Source: JAQTNA01 sp043743785 (GTDB taxonomy: Bacteria; Pseudomonadota; Gammaproteobacteria; Burkholderiales; Rhodocyclaceae). Taken from it: a stretch of DNA of 47,421 nt. The stretch covers positions 1 to 47,421 of the forward strand of contig JAYTVW010000120.1 in the NCBI GenBank assembly GCA_043743785.1, read 5' to 3'. A program made the position numbers and the translations under genes. Of this stretch, positions 16,160 to 24,316 are shown one piece after another. The notes below the pieces were generated by a model. It ran no database searches. It was given only the letters and a program-made list of their open reading frames with translations, and had not been told where the DNA came from. Numbering within the stretch: position 1 is the stretch's first letter; each line of letters opens with the position of its first letter.

Positions 16160-17191
16160 TTGAAACGTTTAGACAGTGTCGATCTATTTCGGCTCCTAGC
16201 CATAATAGCCGTTATTGCTCTTCACACCGAACCGTTCGCTTCACAATCAGCCCCTATGGGCGACACCTTTAACTTACCTACACTAATAGCACAGATCTCA
16301 AGATTTGCCGTTCCATTTTTCTTCATTATCTCCGGCTATTTCTGGGGAAGAAAGATCAGCGAAACAAACAGTGCTCTCTATCCATCGGCAAAACTAGCAC
16401 AACGGATTTCTATAATATTTTTTATTTGGACCCTTATATATGCGATCCCTTTCTCACTAGCAGTCTTTAGCCAAAATAGCATCGTTCATCTCATAAAAAT
16501 AATATATTGCGAACTCGTATCCGCAGCAACCAATCCTACAACGCTCTTTTTTCAAGGAACAAAGCCACACTTATGGTTCTTGCCTGCGCTAATCTGCTGC
16601 ATAGCCATAAGCGCGATATTCGTAGCCAATAACAGAAAAAATGAATTGCTTACCATAGCAATAGTTCTGTACGCTTTTGGCCTACTCGCAAAATCTTACG
16701 CTGCCACGCCGATTGGAGTACACATTCCTTTCAATACTAGAAATGGCCCGTTTTTTGCCCTTCTCCCTTTTGTGTCTGGATACATGCTCTCCCAAGCTCG
16801 CCAAATGCCACACTGGCCAGCGCTAGGGTTTATCTCAATCATATTTGGATACACTCTTCAGTGCATTGAATTAGCCACTCTACATAACAATTACCACACA
16901 AATCTTAACCAAGACTTTGTCATTGGAACTTATTTTATCGGGCTTGGCTTCTCCTTGTGCGCACTGTCAAACCATAAATATTTCCAAGTGCCGTCTCTTG
17001 CATTACTCGGGCGCAACACCCTCGGCATCTACGTCGCTCATTTTATTTTCATCGACATCTTCAAATCTATTGACAAACTCCAATCGTTTTTCGCATGGGA
17101 CATAATATATATTATTCTTGTTTTTGCGTTCTCACTCATCACAACCTTTCTGTTAAAAATGTACAGAATTACACGACACATCGTCGTTTAA
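16160..17191 (+). CDS. Acyltransferase family 3 membrane protein (OafA-like)
   Basis: 343-residue protein with about ten membrane segments. The start MKRLDSVDLFRLLAIIAVIALHT carries the conserved His at the end of the first segment, and RFAVPFFFIISGYFWGRK is the second family block. Such proteins usually O-acetylate sugars of surface polysaccharides. The start codon is TTG (16160) with GGA eight bases upstream. The gene is conspicuously A+T-rich compared with everything outside the cassette, which suggests recent transfer. Confidence 0.85.
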   Translation: MKRLDSVDLFRLLAIIAVIALHTEPFASQSAPMGDTFNLPTLIAQISRFAVPFFFIISGYFWGRKISETNSALYPSAKLAQRISIIFFIWTLIYAIPFSLAVFSQNSIVHLIKIIYCELVSAATNPTTLFFQGTKPHLWFLPALICCIAISAIFVANNRKNELLTIAIVLYAFGLLAKSYAATPIGVHIPFNTRNGPFFALLPFVSGYMLSQARQMPHWPALGFISIIFGYTLQCIELATLHNNYHTNLNQDFVIGTYFIGLGFSLCALSNHKYFQVPSLALLGRNTLGIYVAHFIFIDIFKSIDKLQSFFAWDIIYIILVFAFSLITTFLLKMYRITRHIVV

Positions 17192-17309
17192 AAAACATTT
17201 AGTTGCCAGCAATTTGACCAAGCACACAATACATTTTTATTTATATAGACTTGACGACACTGCATTCAACTCACAAATTAGTCATGTATTATTTTTACAA
17301 CCTGTCAAA

Positions 17310-18614
17310 ATGAGCTTATTTACCACCCTTCTTCACACATTGCAGGCATACATAAAATATGCTCGCGTTACTATTCATGCCACCACAACAAATCGAAATA
17401 CGCGTGCATCTGACAAAGCAAGTATTTCGATACTGGCTTGGTCCTTCGCCCCAGACGTTAATGGCGGCGTCTATCGTCCGGCCGCCTTGGCGCGCTATGC
17501 AAGTGAAGCCGGCTATCGCGTAACTGTATTTGCCGGCTCGGCGCCGACAAACCCCACGCTGGCCGGCAAGAATCTGCTGGATCATGTGGGTTCTAACGTG
17601 AAAATTGTGAGGGTAGAGCCTAGCGCCCCCCCGCCAAGCTATCGCTTGTTCCCGAAATTGGATGGGGGGCTGCATTCCGCCCTAGATCTCTTCTTTGCGG
17701 CCCGTGCCCATTTTGGCGATTCTCCACCCGATGTCATCGTTGCAACAGGCCCGCCGTTCCATGTTTTCGTAGCCGGATATTGGCTCGCCAGGACGTTTGG
17801 CTGCCGCCTGGTGCTCGACTACCGGGACGAATGGACACTTAGCCTTTACGACTTTGTAACCTCCAAGGGTGATAGCGACCAGCGCTGGGAAGCACGCTGC
17901 CTCCAACAGGCGGATCAAGTCATTTTGACAACGCGCTCGTTTCAGGAAAACTTGTGCGCACGTTACCCAGTCCCGGGATTGTCATCCAAGTGCCAGGTGG
18001 TACCGAATGGATGGGATCCACCCGGTGACCCGGCACCGGGGCACGTAGATAAGGCCGCGGAAGGTAAGCTTGTCATAATGCACGCGGGGACTCTGGGGGA
18101 ACCTACTCGGGTAGGCCCCTTCCTGCGTACCCTGGAACAACTTATCGGGGCCGAGCCCGGTCTCAGACAGCGCTTGCTGCTGCGTTTTGTCGGGCAGAAG
18201 CGCGACGGCGAGGACGCCGTCCTGGCTGGCTTCAAATACCCGGAGATGATTGATAGCGTGCCCGTAGTACCGCAACCGGAGGCGGCACGCCTGCTGCGCA
18301 CAGCTGACATTCTTTTGCTGCTTGTGGACAAACGCTGTATTCGAACCCGCCCCGGCCGCCTTTATGAGTACCTTGCGGCAGGAAAACCCATATTGATTTG
18401 CGAAGATAGCGGGGAAACCACACGTGTTGTCGATGAACTGAAAGCCGGTTGGTCAATCAAGACTGGCGACACTCATGCATTACGCAGTGTGATTACTCGA
18501 GTGGAGGAAGGTAATATCCCCCGGGCCGACAAGGTGCGGGAGGACTGGTTACAGGCGCATAGCCGCGAGGCCCTTTCCAAACGCATGCTATCCATCATTG
18601 CCGACATACCCTAA
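17310..18614 (+). CDS. Glycosyltransferase (GT-B fold, family 4 type)
   Basis: 434 residues from ATG 17310. The frame is open upstream to a TTG at 17214, but 17192-17400 is very A+T-rich and conserved sequence begins only at ISILAWSFAPDVNGGVYRPAALARYA, so the start is uncertain. DVIVATGPPFHVFVAGYWLAR, LVLDYRDEW, VVPNGWDPP and RTRPGRLYEYLAAGKPIL are typical of group 1 transferases that act on bacterial polysaccharides. It is the fifth gene of the plus-strand cassette. G+C rises sharply within the gene after about 17450. Confidence 0.8.
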   Translation: MSLFTTLLHTLQAYIKYARVTIHATTTNRNTRASDKASISILAWSFAPDVNGGVYRPAALARYASEAGYRVTVFAGSAPTNPTLAGKNLLDHVGSNVKIVRVEPSAPPPSYRLFPKLDGGLHSALDLFFAARAHFGDSPPDVIVATGPPFHVFVAGYWLARTFGCRLVLDYRDEWTLSLYDFVTSKGDSDQRWEARCLQQADQVILTTRSFQENLCARYPVPGLSSKCQVVPNGWDPPGDPAPGHVDKAAEGKLVIMHAGTLGEPTRVGPFLRTLEQLIGAEPGLRQRLLLRFVGQKRDGEDAVLAGFKYPEMIDSVPVVPQPEAARLLRTADILLLLVDKRCIRTRPGRLYEYLAAGKPILICEDSGETTRVVDELKAGWSIKTGDTHALRSVITRVEEGNIPRADKVREDWLQAHSREALSKRMLSIIADIP

Positions 18615-18641
18615 GCAATTGTCGATTTAGGGCCTTGCATC

Positions 18642-18676
18642 ACATCATGCTTGGCGGCCAAGGCTGCGGATGATGT
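18642..18676. repeat. Nested hairpin between two glycosyltransferase genes
   Basis: ACATCAT (18642-18648) pairs with ATGATGT (18670-18676), and inside it CTTGG-CGG-CCAAG forms a second stem. It sits 28 bases after the upstream stop and 36 bases before the next start. No T-run follows, so it may set transcript stability or partial termination rather than end the operon. Confidence 0.45.
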
Positions 18677-18711
18677 AAAGCTGATTACCCAAATAAACAT
18701 TGGAAATCTGT

Positions 18712-19671
18712 ATGACATCAAGTAGTCCGCTGGTTTCTGTGGTCATGCCGGCATACAACGCGAAAGATTGCATTGGTGCGGCGATCGAGAGTGTACTCAA
18801 CCAGGATTATCCGAATCTTGAACTGATCATCGTGGATGACGGCTCGACAGATGGGACCGTAGAAGAAGCGCTACGCTACCGCACCAGAGTTCGCGTTCTC
18901 AGGCAGACTAATTCCGGCCCCGCTGCTGCAAGGAACCGGGGGGTTTCTTCGGCAGAAGGAGAATTAATTGCCTTTATTGATGCCGATGATATTTGGAAAA
19001 GCGACAAGACATCCACTCAAGTCGCTTATCTTGCGGCACATCCGGAGGTGGGGGTTGTATTCGGACGGCTCATCCGCTGGTTCGCCAATGATGATGGCTC
19101 CTTTGGCCCTATTCCGGAAGCGACAGCCGAGGAGCAACGGGCAGGCATAGTACCTGAAGAATCCGGCTGGATATATCCTGAGATGTTATTGGACAGTGTA
19201 ATCTGGATCGTTTCGGCAATGGTTCGGCGGAGCTTATGGGATGTTTTGGGGGGGCTGGACCCAACTTTGCGCATTGGCGAGGACTATGACTTTTTTATCC
19301 GGGCGTCACGCCAGACTAAAATGGATGAACTCGACCGGGTGGTCGCTTATTATCGGATACACAAACAAAGCACAACCCACGTCATGCGCGTAGAGGATAT
19401 AGAGTATGCGGTGCTGTTACGCGCGATTGAAAAATATGGCACCGCCGCGCCGGATGGCCGAGAGGTATCGCCTCAGAAGCTACGCGGACGGCTTTTCCAA
19501 CTCTGCTTTCGACATGGATATCGCCACTACTGGCATGGATCACCCCAAGTCGCGGCAAGGGCATTTTTAGCCGCAACAAGGTACAACAAATTTTCACTGA
19601 AGGCGTGGGGGTATTACCTTATTTCGTTAGCGAAACAAGGGCAACGTAGTGGAATACAGGGGAATAATTAG
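18712..19671 (+). CDS. Family 2 glycosyltransferase
   Basis: 319 residues. SVVMPAYNAKDCIGAAIESVLNQ, IIVDDGSTDGT, AARNRG and the metal-binding FIDADD give a canonical GT-A family 2 inverting transferase; a GEDYDFFIRA motif follows. The ATG at 18712 has GGA 9 bases upstream; an in-frame TTG at 18700 is less likely. Last gene of the plus-strand glycan cassette. A weak A/T-rich stem (19686-19710) follows the stop. Confidence 0.9.
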   Translation: MTSSSPLVSVVMPAYNAKDCIGAAIESVLNQDYPNLELIIVDDGSTDGTVEEALRYRTRVRVLRQTNSGPAAARNRGVSSAEGELIAFIDADDIWKSDKTSTQVAYLAAHPEVGVVFGRLIRWFANDDGSFGPIPEATAEEQRAGIVPEESGWIYPEMLLDSVIWIVSAMVRRSLWDVLGGLDPTLRIGEDYDFFIRASRQTKMDELDRVVAYYRIHKQSTTHVMRVEDIEYAVLLRAIEKYGTAAPDGREVSPQKLRGRLFQLCFRHGYRHYWHGSPQVAARAFLAATRYNKFSLKAWGYYLISLAKQGQRSGIQGNN

Positions 19672-20219
19672 ACTACTTTGCATATTTCAATCAAATTATT
19701 TTTGGTTGAAACAGAGTTCAGGCACGGCGCGTACTAGACCGAAAGCCCAAGGTAGTCTTTTGGCGAAAGGGGTGCCAGGAATTCCGGAGTAGCGGTGTAA
19801 CAGGGTAGCGCTGAGGAAAAACGGACACAGTTCAAGGGTAAAGGGATGTCTATCGCAGCGGTCCAATTAAGGCGTGCTCGTTCCCATTAAGGGCTACGGA
19901 CGACCAAGCCCACTGAATCGCCGCATTACCAAGTAGCCTGCATTTTCGCTGCACAGGACACAAGACTTCAACCTACACATATCCCTGATGGATTTCCCGC
20001 CTGTTTGAAGCTGAATTTCTGCTGGCCTGTGGCCGAGCTTCCCTCGTTAAGCTCTCCGCAAGAAGTCTTCCGACAAATCTAACTAATCTGGCTTGTAGGT
20101 ACGCCCATGCTACCGACAAACTTTCCGATAGGCGCTTAGCGAACCCAAACGGGAAGAAAATTGCTTCGAAACACCCCAAGCTCCAGTTCGCAGTAGCGGG
20201 GCTATTTAACGTTGACGAC
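19672..20219. other. Convergent intergenic region, 548 bp
   Basis: Gene-free region between the ends of the plus-strand glycan cassette and the minus-strand ACP. It holds a weak hairpin at 19686-19710 (TTCAATCAAA against TTTGGTTGAA, one G-T pair) and repeat copy A at 20048-20138. Several short open frames exist but none resembles a protein family. Confidence 0.6.
20048..20138. repeat. TA-bounded palindromic repeat, copy A (91 bp)
   Basis: Begins TAAGCTCTCCGCAAGAAG and ends CCGATAGGCGCTTA. Left and right ends are imperfect inverted repeats of about 26 bp, and the copy is flanked by TA at both ends. It aligns over its length with copies C and D and is the most diverged at its right end. It lies in the convergent gap downstream of both neighbouring genes. 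Confidence 0.75.
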
Positions 20220-20483
20220 TCAACTGGACTTCAATGAACTGATTTTCCCCTCGACAAACTCAATGAGGGTGCCAAGTGTGTGAAATACGCTGCCGTCAAT
20301 CTCGTCGTCCTCCACTGCGAAGCCGAACCTCTCTTCAAATGCGGTAATGATGGCCACCACGCCCATGGAATCAAGTTCCGGCAGGCTACCCAGAAGTGGG
20401 CGATCTTCAGTAAAAGTTGCCGTCCGCCCATTCAGGTGCAGGGTTTCTTCCATCAACGTGAGCAATTCTTTCTTGATGTCCAT
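20220..20483 (-). CDS. Acyl carrier protein, second
   Basis: 87 residues with the phosphopantetheine serine at Ser39 in LPELDSMGVVAI, then a helical region ending FVEGKISS. It resembles the stand-alone ACPs found beside exosortase A and polysaccharide genes rather than fatty-acid ACP. It is a lone minus-strand gene, with repeat copy A beyond its 3' end and copy B upstream of its 5' end. A GAGA sits seven bases before the ATG. It may be the partner of the acyl-CoA ligase at 4007-5611 (inference). Confidence 0.88.
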   Translation of the reverse strand: MDIKKELLTLMEETLHLNGRTATFTEDRPLLGSLPELDSMGVVAIITAFEERFGFAVEDDEIDGSVFHTLGTLIEFVEGKISSLKSS

Positions 20484-20663
20484 TCGATTCTCGATGGGTG
20501 ACTCGCCGCTCTAGAAAAGTGAAACGGCGAAAGGTACGAGGCGGCATTATAGCGTCAAGTAACAAATCCGCGCAGGGAGAACGCAGGAAATTCTTGTTCA
20601 AGCAACATCTTCCAGCGAAATTTCAGGTGTGCAAACGCTCGCTTTCGTCATACGCCAGACTTC

Positions 20664-20681
20664 CCGGGCAGATCTGCCCGG
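20664..20681. promoter_or_regulatory. Perfect 18-bp palindrome, candidate operator
   Basis: CCGGGCAGATCTGCCCGG reads the same on both strands and lies 181 bases upstream of the ACP start (20483). Perfect dyads of this length without a spacer often bind dimeric regulators, but it could also be a chance G+C-rich palindrome. No T-run follows, so it is not a terminator. Confidence 0.35.
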
Positions 20682-20847
20682 CCGGCAAGTTGTCACCGGC
20701 GCGAATCTGCAGGCAAACAAGCCCCGGACTTTTCCAGGAGTTCGGTGAAACTACGCCTGTCTTCTATTTTGGATGGCTGCTCTCGCCGGCTTTTCTCTGA
20801 ATAGACTGCTATTTGCACACTAGATTCAGCGCTCGTGAATACTTCCA

Positions 20848-20905
20848 TAAGCTCTCCATAGGAAGTCTTTCGGTAACTACAGACCAACTTTTCGTAGAGA
20901 GCCTA
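20848..20905. repeat. TA-bounded palindromic repeat, copy B (58 bp, internally deleted)
   Basis: Begins TAAGCTCTCCATAGGAAG and ends TTCGTAGAGAGCCTA. It keeps both inverted ends but lacks the roughly 35-bp centre of copies A, C and D, so the two arms nearly abut. It lies 57 bases downstream of the TPR gene stop (minus-strand sense). Confidence 0.75.
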
Positions 20906-20961
20906 TTTTATACCCAATAAACAACACCTCATTCGGGAGTTACAGTATTCGCATCATGAAC

Positions 20962-21585
20962 TCACTTTTCAACACGAGGTGTTTTTTTCCCTTTCAACGT
21001 CTCTACAAAGGATAGCAAAGCCGGCGTATCCGGAGCGTTCTCCAGCCCTTTCTGCGCGAGTTTCAACGCTGCAGAATTTTCCCCAAGCGTGCTGAGATAG
21101 AAAGCCCAATAATAATAGGGACGCCAATATTTTGGGTTCTTGCTTATCGCCCTGGAAAAATCCTCGATAGCTTTCTTGGGGTCATTATTCCGCAAATAAG
21201 CCCGGCCTCGATACGTATACACTTCAGCAGCCATTGCAAAATCTGGCTCTGAATTATTTAAAACATACCCCCAATTATTTATTGCATCGGCCACCATGGC
21301 TCGACGCTCCTGATGTGACAACCCTTGAGCATAACTGCGCTGATAATAGACCAACGACCAGCAATGATGGTGAATATGTATATAGCTTTTTCCGAGTAGG
21401 CTTTCCCCATCAGCAGCAGAACCTGTCCAAGGATGATTCTTTGAAACCCATTTTTTATGTTTACATATATCAGGCAGAATCTCGAACTCCGCATCCGTCA
21501 TATCCATTTCCGCATGCGCCAACATCGAAAATGAAAACATGGTCAGATATATACCAGCAGCGACCGCACGCTTTATTATTAACAT
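20962..21585 (-). CDS. Secreted TPR-repeat protein
   Basis: 207 residues with a signal peptide (basic MLIIKR, hydrophobic stretch, cleavage after AHA at about residue 25). A His/Cys-rich segment YIHIHHHCWSLVYYQRSY follows, then at least two tetratricopeptide repeats (about 120-195: AEVYTYRGRAYLRNNDPKKAIEDFSRAI and the next unit). The mature protein should be periplasmic. The HIHHHC segment recalls small TPR proteins near exosortase A loci, but I cannot name a function. GAGGGGC precedes the ATG by about six bases. It is a lone minus-strand gene between repeat copies B and C, and less G+C-rich than the XrtA genes. Confidence 0.8.
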   Translation of the reverse strand: MLIIKRAVAAGIYLTMFSFSMLAHAEMDMTDAEFEILPDICKHKKWVSKNHPWTGSAADGESLLGKSYIHIHHHCWSLVYYQRSYAQGLSHQERRAMVADAINNWGYVLNNSEPDFAMAAEVYTYRGRAYLRNNDPKKAIEDFSRAISKNPKYWRPYYYWAFYLSTLGENSAALKLAQKGLENAPDTPALLSFVETLKGKKTPRVEK

Positions 21586-21947
21586 AATTTAGCCCCTCAA
21601 TAAACTACTGGTGCTGCAGCGCCAAATAACGAAACAGAGCGCGGTAGGTACGTTAGTTTGCAACAACGCGGCACATAAGATCTCTGCAGGAAGTCTTTCG
21701 GTAATCCTGCACCTGAGACCCCTCGTAGGAGTTGGCCCAGACTACCGAAAAACTTTCCGTAGAGAGCTTACGCCCCAAGCAAACATAAAAAAACCCCAAC
21801 AGCTTATTCAAGATTTCAAATATTCGCGATTAACGCCCTGGAAAGCACGCATCGGGCATCAATCCCATTCTCTTGGTTTTTCATAAGCTCTCCGCAGGAA
21901 GTCTTTCGGCAGTCCTGCATGTGCCTCCTCGTAGGAGTCGGCCCAGG
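21586..21947. other. Intergenic region with repeat copies C and D, 362 bp
   Basis: The gap between the deacetylase stop and the TPR start. It holds the full-length repeat copy C and most of copy D, 113 bases apart and in the same orientation. Nothing else resembling a gene or terminator is visible. Confidence 0.6.
21676..21770. repeat. TA-bounded palindromic repeat, copy C (95 bp)
   Basis: Begins TAAGATCTCTGCAGGAAG and ends TTTCCGTAGAGAGCTTA. The outer about 26 bases of each end are imperfect inverted repeats and the centre has CTCGTAGGAG as in copy D. It lies about 90 bases upstream of the TPR gene start, where it could affect its expression. Confidence 0.8.
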
Positions 21948-21976
21948 CTACCGACAAACTTTTCGTAGAGAGCTTA
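21884..21976. repeat. TA-bounded palindromic repeat, copy D (93 bp), overlapping the deacetylase 3' end
   Basis: Begins TAAGCTCTCCGCAGGAAG and ends TTTTCGTAGAGAGCTTA. It has the nine-base perfect ends TAAGCTCTC/GAGAGCTTA and near-continuous pairing for about 26-35 bp, with an inner CTCCT...AGGAG stem. Its last 29 bases are coding: they specify the final eight residues and stop codon of the deacetylase on the minus strand. Confidence 0.82.
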
Positions 21977-22955
21977 CCTTCGGTACCGTGTAAGCCGAAA
22001 CCCCCTTCCGGGCCGACTGCAATAGATTGACAGCCATTCTCATGCCAAAACGCGCCCGCTGGCGGTCCCACGGTGTAAACCGGGGTAGTTGATGGAGATC
22101 ATCCGTCCCCTTTGCTGCGGCCCAGGCAGTTGAGAACGCTGCATCAAAACCTGCCTGCCGTACCAAGTTAACGTCCTCCATCCCGTAGTCCACCCCGGGC
22201 TTGCCATTCGGGTAGGCAAAAAGTCCAACGCGTTCCTGGAGCAAATTCTGCAGATAGTCGCGACTTTCCCGCAGTTCAATACTTACCTGACCTCGATCAC
22301 AACCGAGGAGGATGGGATGGCTGACGGTGTGTGCACCAATGAGCATGCCCTCCCGACGCATCAGACGAACCTGTTCCGAAGTCATCATCAGGTCCAGGGG
22401 AAGACTCACACCGGCCACTTCAGCGATCCGCCTCGTCAAGGCCAGACGATCTTCATGGGGCAGGTACTTGATGCAACCGAGGAGCAACTGCACGGTCTGG
22501 CGCTTCTCGGCATAGCTGGAGGTCAAAAAGCGGCCAAGGCCCAGGGACTCCAGGTTCAATTCGCAGTCAATACGACGCACAGTTTCGACCACGGAGTCGT
22601 TCCACATGCGCCCACCATCCAGGAAGCCCGTGCTGATAAAAAATGTCGCTGAGAGTCCATGGCGCTTCAGGGCGGGCAAGGCAACCGTGTAGTTGTCCTG
22701 ATAGCCATCATCGAAGGTAATCGCCGCCGCCCGACTCGGCAAGCGTCCCTCCCTCAATCGGACCACAGCATCGTCCAGAGGGAGCACGTTGAACCAAGAC
22801 TTCATCCACCCGAGAATCTCGTCGAATTCCCGGGCATCCGGCTCCCCCGTTAGCAATGGATCAGGTTTTGGCAGAATGCGGTGAAAGATCAGTACCGACA
22901 GGCGCGCCTGAGGCCCTTGCGGAGACAAGACAGAAAACAGTGCTCGACCCATCAT
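21948..22955 (-). CDS. Polysaccharide deacetylase (CE4/NodB type)
   Basis: 335 residues. The metal-binding TFDDGY (Asp82, Asp83) and GAHTVSHP (His209, His213) motifs of carbohydrate esterase family 4 are intact, with YPNGKPG and FSTAWAAAKG later. It removes N- or O-acetyl groups from the polysaccharide. No signal peptide is evident. It is the last gene of the stp1-xrtA operon; its ATG overlaps the ligase stop (ATGA). The final SSLRKVCR and the stop codon come from palindromic repeat copy D, so the native C-terminus was probably replaced when the element inserted (inference). Confidence 0.9.
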   Translation of the reverse strand: MMGRALFSVLSPQGPQARLSVLIFHRILPKPDPLLTGEPDAREFDEILGWMKSWFNVLPLDDAVVRLREGRLPSRAAAITFDDGYQDNYTVALPALKRHGLSATFFISTGFLDGGRMWNDSVVETVRRIDCELNLESLGLGRFLTSSYAEKRQTVQLLLGCIKYLPHEDRLALTRRIAEVAGVSLPLDLMMTSEQVRLMRREGMLIGAHTVSHPILLGCDRGQVSIELRESRDYLQNLLQERVGLFAYPNGKPGVDYGMEDVNLVRQAGFDAAFSTAWAAAKGTDDLHQLPRFTPWDRQRARFGMRMAVNLLQSARKGVSAYTVPKVSSLRKVCR

Positions 22956-24316
22956 GCCTGCAACCCTTCCTTTTTCATCAGCACACGGGAAAGCCGCTTA
23001 GCTGAGCCTGGCGCTTCTGCCTCCCTATTCCTTCCCCGCCTGTGCTCATCCTCCAGAGCGGGGGGCGTTTCCCGCTCCCATCCCTTGTCGATGACCCACT
23101 GGCGCGCGGCGACCACCAGCACCAGCAAGTTGTAGGGAAAATCCCAGGAGGCCAGGCCAAGGAAAGCCCCTCCAACCAGATAGCCCGCCAGGCTTACCTG
23201 GCATAGGGAGGCAAGATCTTCGCACCACCGTGCCTGAGGGTGAGGTCGGGCAAGTTTTTTCAACTTGTTGGCGCCACGCCAGACGCTTACCCATATGGCC
23301 CCAAAAATAAAGAAACCGACAAATCCTTGCTCCCCCATCACCTGGAAGTAGATGCTGTGGGGCGCATGCAAATCCAATGGATCCGGCGCATACGCCCGGA
23401 ACCAGTAGGACTTGAAATTTTCAAATCCGGTCCCAAAAGGCCTGTCCTTGGCAACATTAAAAGCCATTTGCCAAGCATTGATTCGTCCCATGGCAGAAGC
23501 ATCCTTTTCATAGGACTTGGTGCTGTTCATGCGCTCGCTCCAACTTGCAGGCATGAAAGAAACAAGTGCGATGGCAGAAATGATAATCACGAGCCCCGAA
23601 AGCATTTTCTTGTTGCTCTTAAGCCAAAAAAACAAGCCCACGCCCGCCAAGGCCAGCATAGCCCCACGAGACTGGCTACCAAGGGCGGCAAAGGCACACA
23701 AGACCATCCAGAACATCATGCCCATCTGAACCCATTTCTGCTTAAAACCTCCGTGCAACTGGACGAAACGGACAAGCGGAATGACCATCACGATACCTAG
23801 AGCCACTTCGTTATTGCCACTGATAAACGAATCGTCAGGCCCCCAGACCCGGTAACTCCCCCCGGTTGCCATGGTAAACAACCCACCCTTGAAACCATAA
23901 AAGCCCACAGAAATAGCCAGAACCCACGCGAGCCCAATAATCATTTTTCGAGAATTAATAACCGCCAATGCTACCAAAATCATGACATCTATTTTAATTA
24001 CCCGCTTCCACATTTCGAAGGTGTCATCGAAAAAAGGCGCGAACGCAAGCCCGACCGTTATCCATAACATGAAAAGCATCAAAAAGACCGACTCTGATGT
24101 GATCGGAAACTTCCGCCTGTCCTTTGTCAGCAAAAAACCCAGCAAGGTCGCCCCACCGACCATCATCGCCACAGGAAAGGTCTGAATAAAACCGTACGCC
24201 ATGCGGTGAGGACTCATGATACTGACCCAAGTCCACCCGAGAATTCCAATGCTTGGATGCATCAAACCCTGGAATGAAAACCACGCCAACATACCAAAGA
24301 GTGTTAAATCACGCAC
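22952..24316 (-). CDS. O-antigen ligase/polymerase-like membrane protein, exosortase A-associated
   Basis: 454 residues with about ten membrane segments. The periplasmic loop motif DLHAPHSIYFQVMGEQGFVG and GSQSRGAMLAL fit the Wzy/WaaL family (PEP_O_lig, TIGR03097 type). It should polymerise or ligate lipid-linked repeat units at the periplasmic face. The start codon is GTG (24316), overlapping the upstream glycosyltransferase by 8 bases. The last ~45 residues (from about 410) are hydrophilic, basic and probably cytoplasmic. Confidence 0.9.
   Translation of the reverse strand: MRDLTLFGMLAWFSFQGLMHPSIGILGWTWVSIMSPHRMAYGFIQTFPVAMMVGGATLLGFLLTKDRRKFPITSESVFLMLFMLWITVGLAFAPFFDDTFEMWKRVIKIDVMILVALAVINSRKMIIGLAWVLAISVGFYGFKGGLFTMATGGSYRVWGPDDSFISGNNEVALGIVMVIPLVRFVQLHGGFKQKWVQMGMMFWMVLCAFAALGSQSRGAMLALAGVGLFFWLKSNKKMLSGLVIIISAIALVSFMPASWSERMNSTKSYEKDASAMGRINAWQMAFNVAKDRPFGTGFENFKSYWFRAYAPDPLDLHAPHSIYFQVMGEQGFVGFFIFGAIWVSVWRGANKLKKLARPHPQARWCEDLASLCQVSLAGYLVGGAFLGLASWDFPYNLLVLVVAARQWVIDKGWERETPPALEDEHRRGRNREAEAPGSAKRLSRVLMKKEGLQA

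Larger units (their letters stand above)
20484..20961. other. Intergenic region with palindrome and repeat copy B, 478 bp
   Basis: The gap between the ACP start and the TPR gene stop, both minus strand. It contains the perfect 18-bp palindrome at 20664-20681 and repeat copy B at 20848-20905. No protein-coding frame here resembles a family. The ACP promoter should lie between the palindrome and 20484. Confidence 0.55.

Noticed and set aside
19733..19780. Possible fifth, degenerate repeat arm (GTAGTCTTTTGGC)
   Set aside because: Only a short stretch resembles the left arm GAAGTCTTTCGGC; no matching right arm or TA-bounded end could be found.
21859..22071. Minus-strand frame through repeat copy D with a SLSVAWA stretch, also open in copy A
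   Set aside because: The similarity between copies is explained by the shared repeat DNA; one frame overlaps the deacetylase and neither has a start signal.
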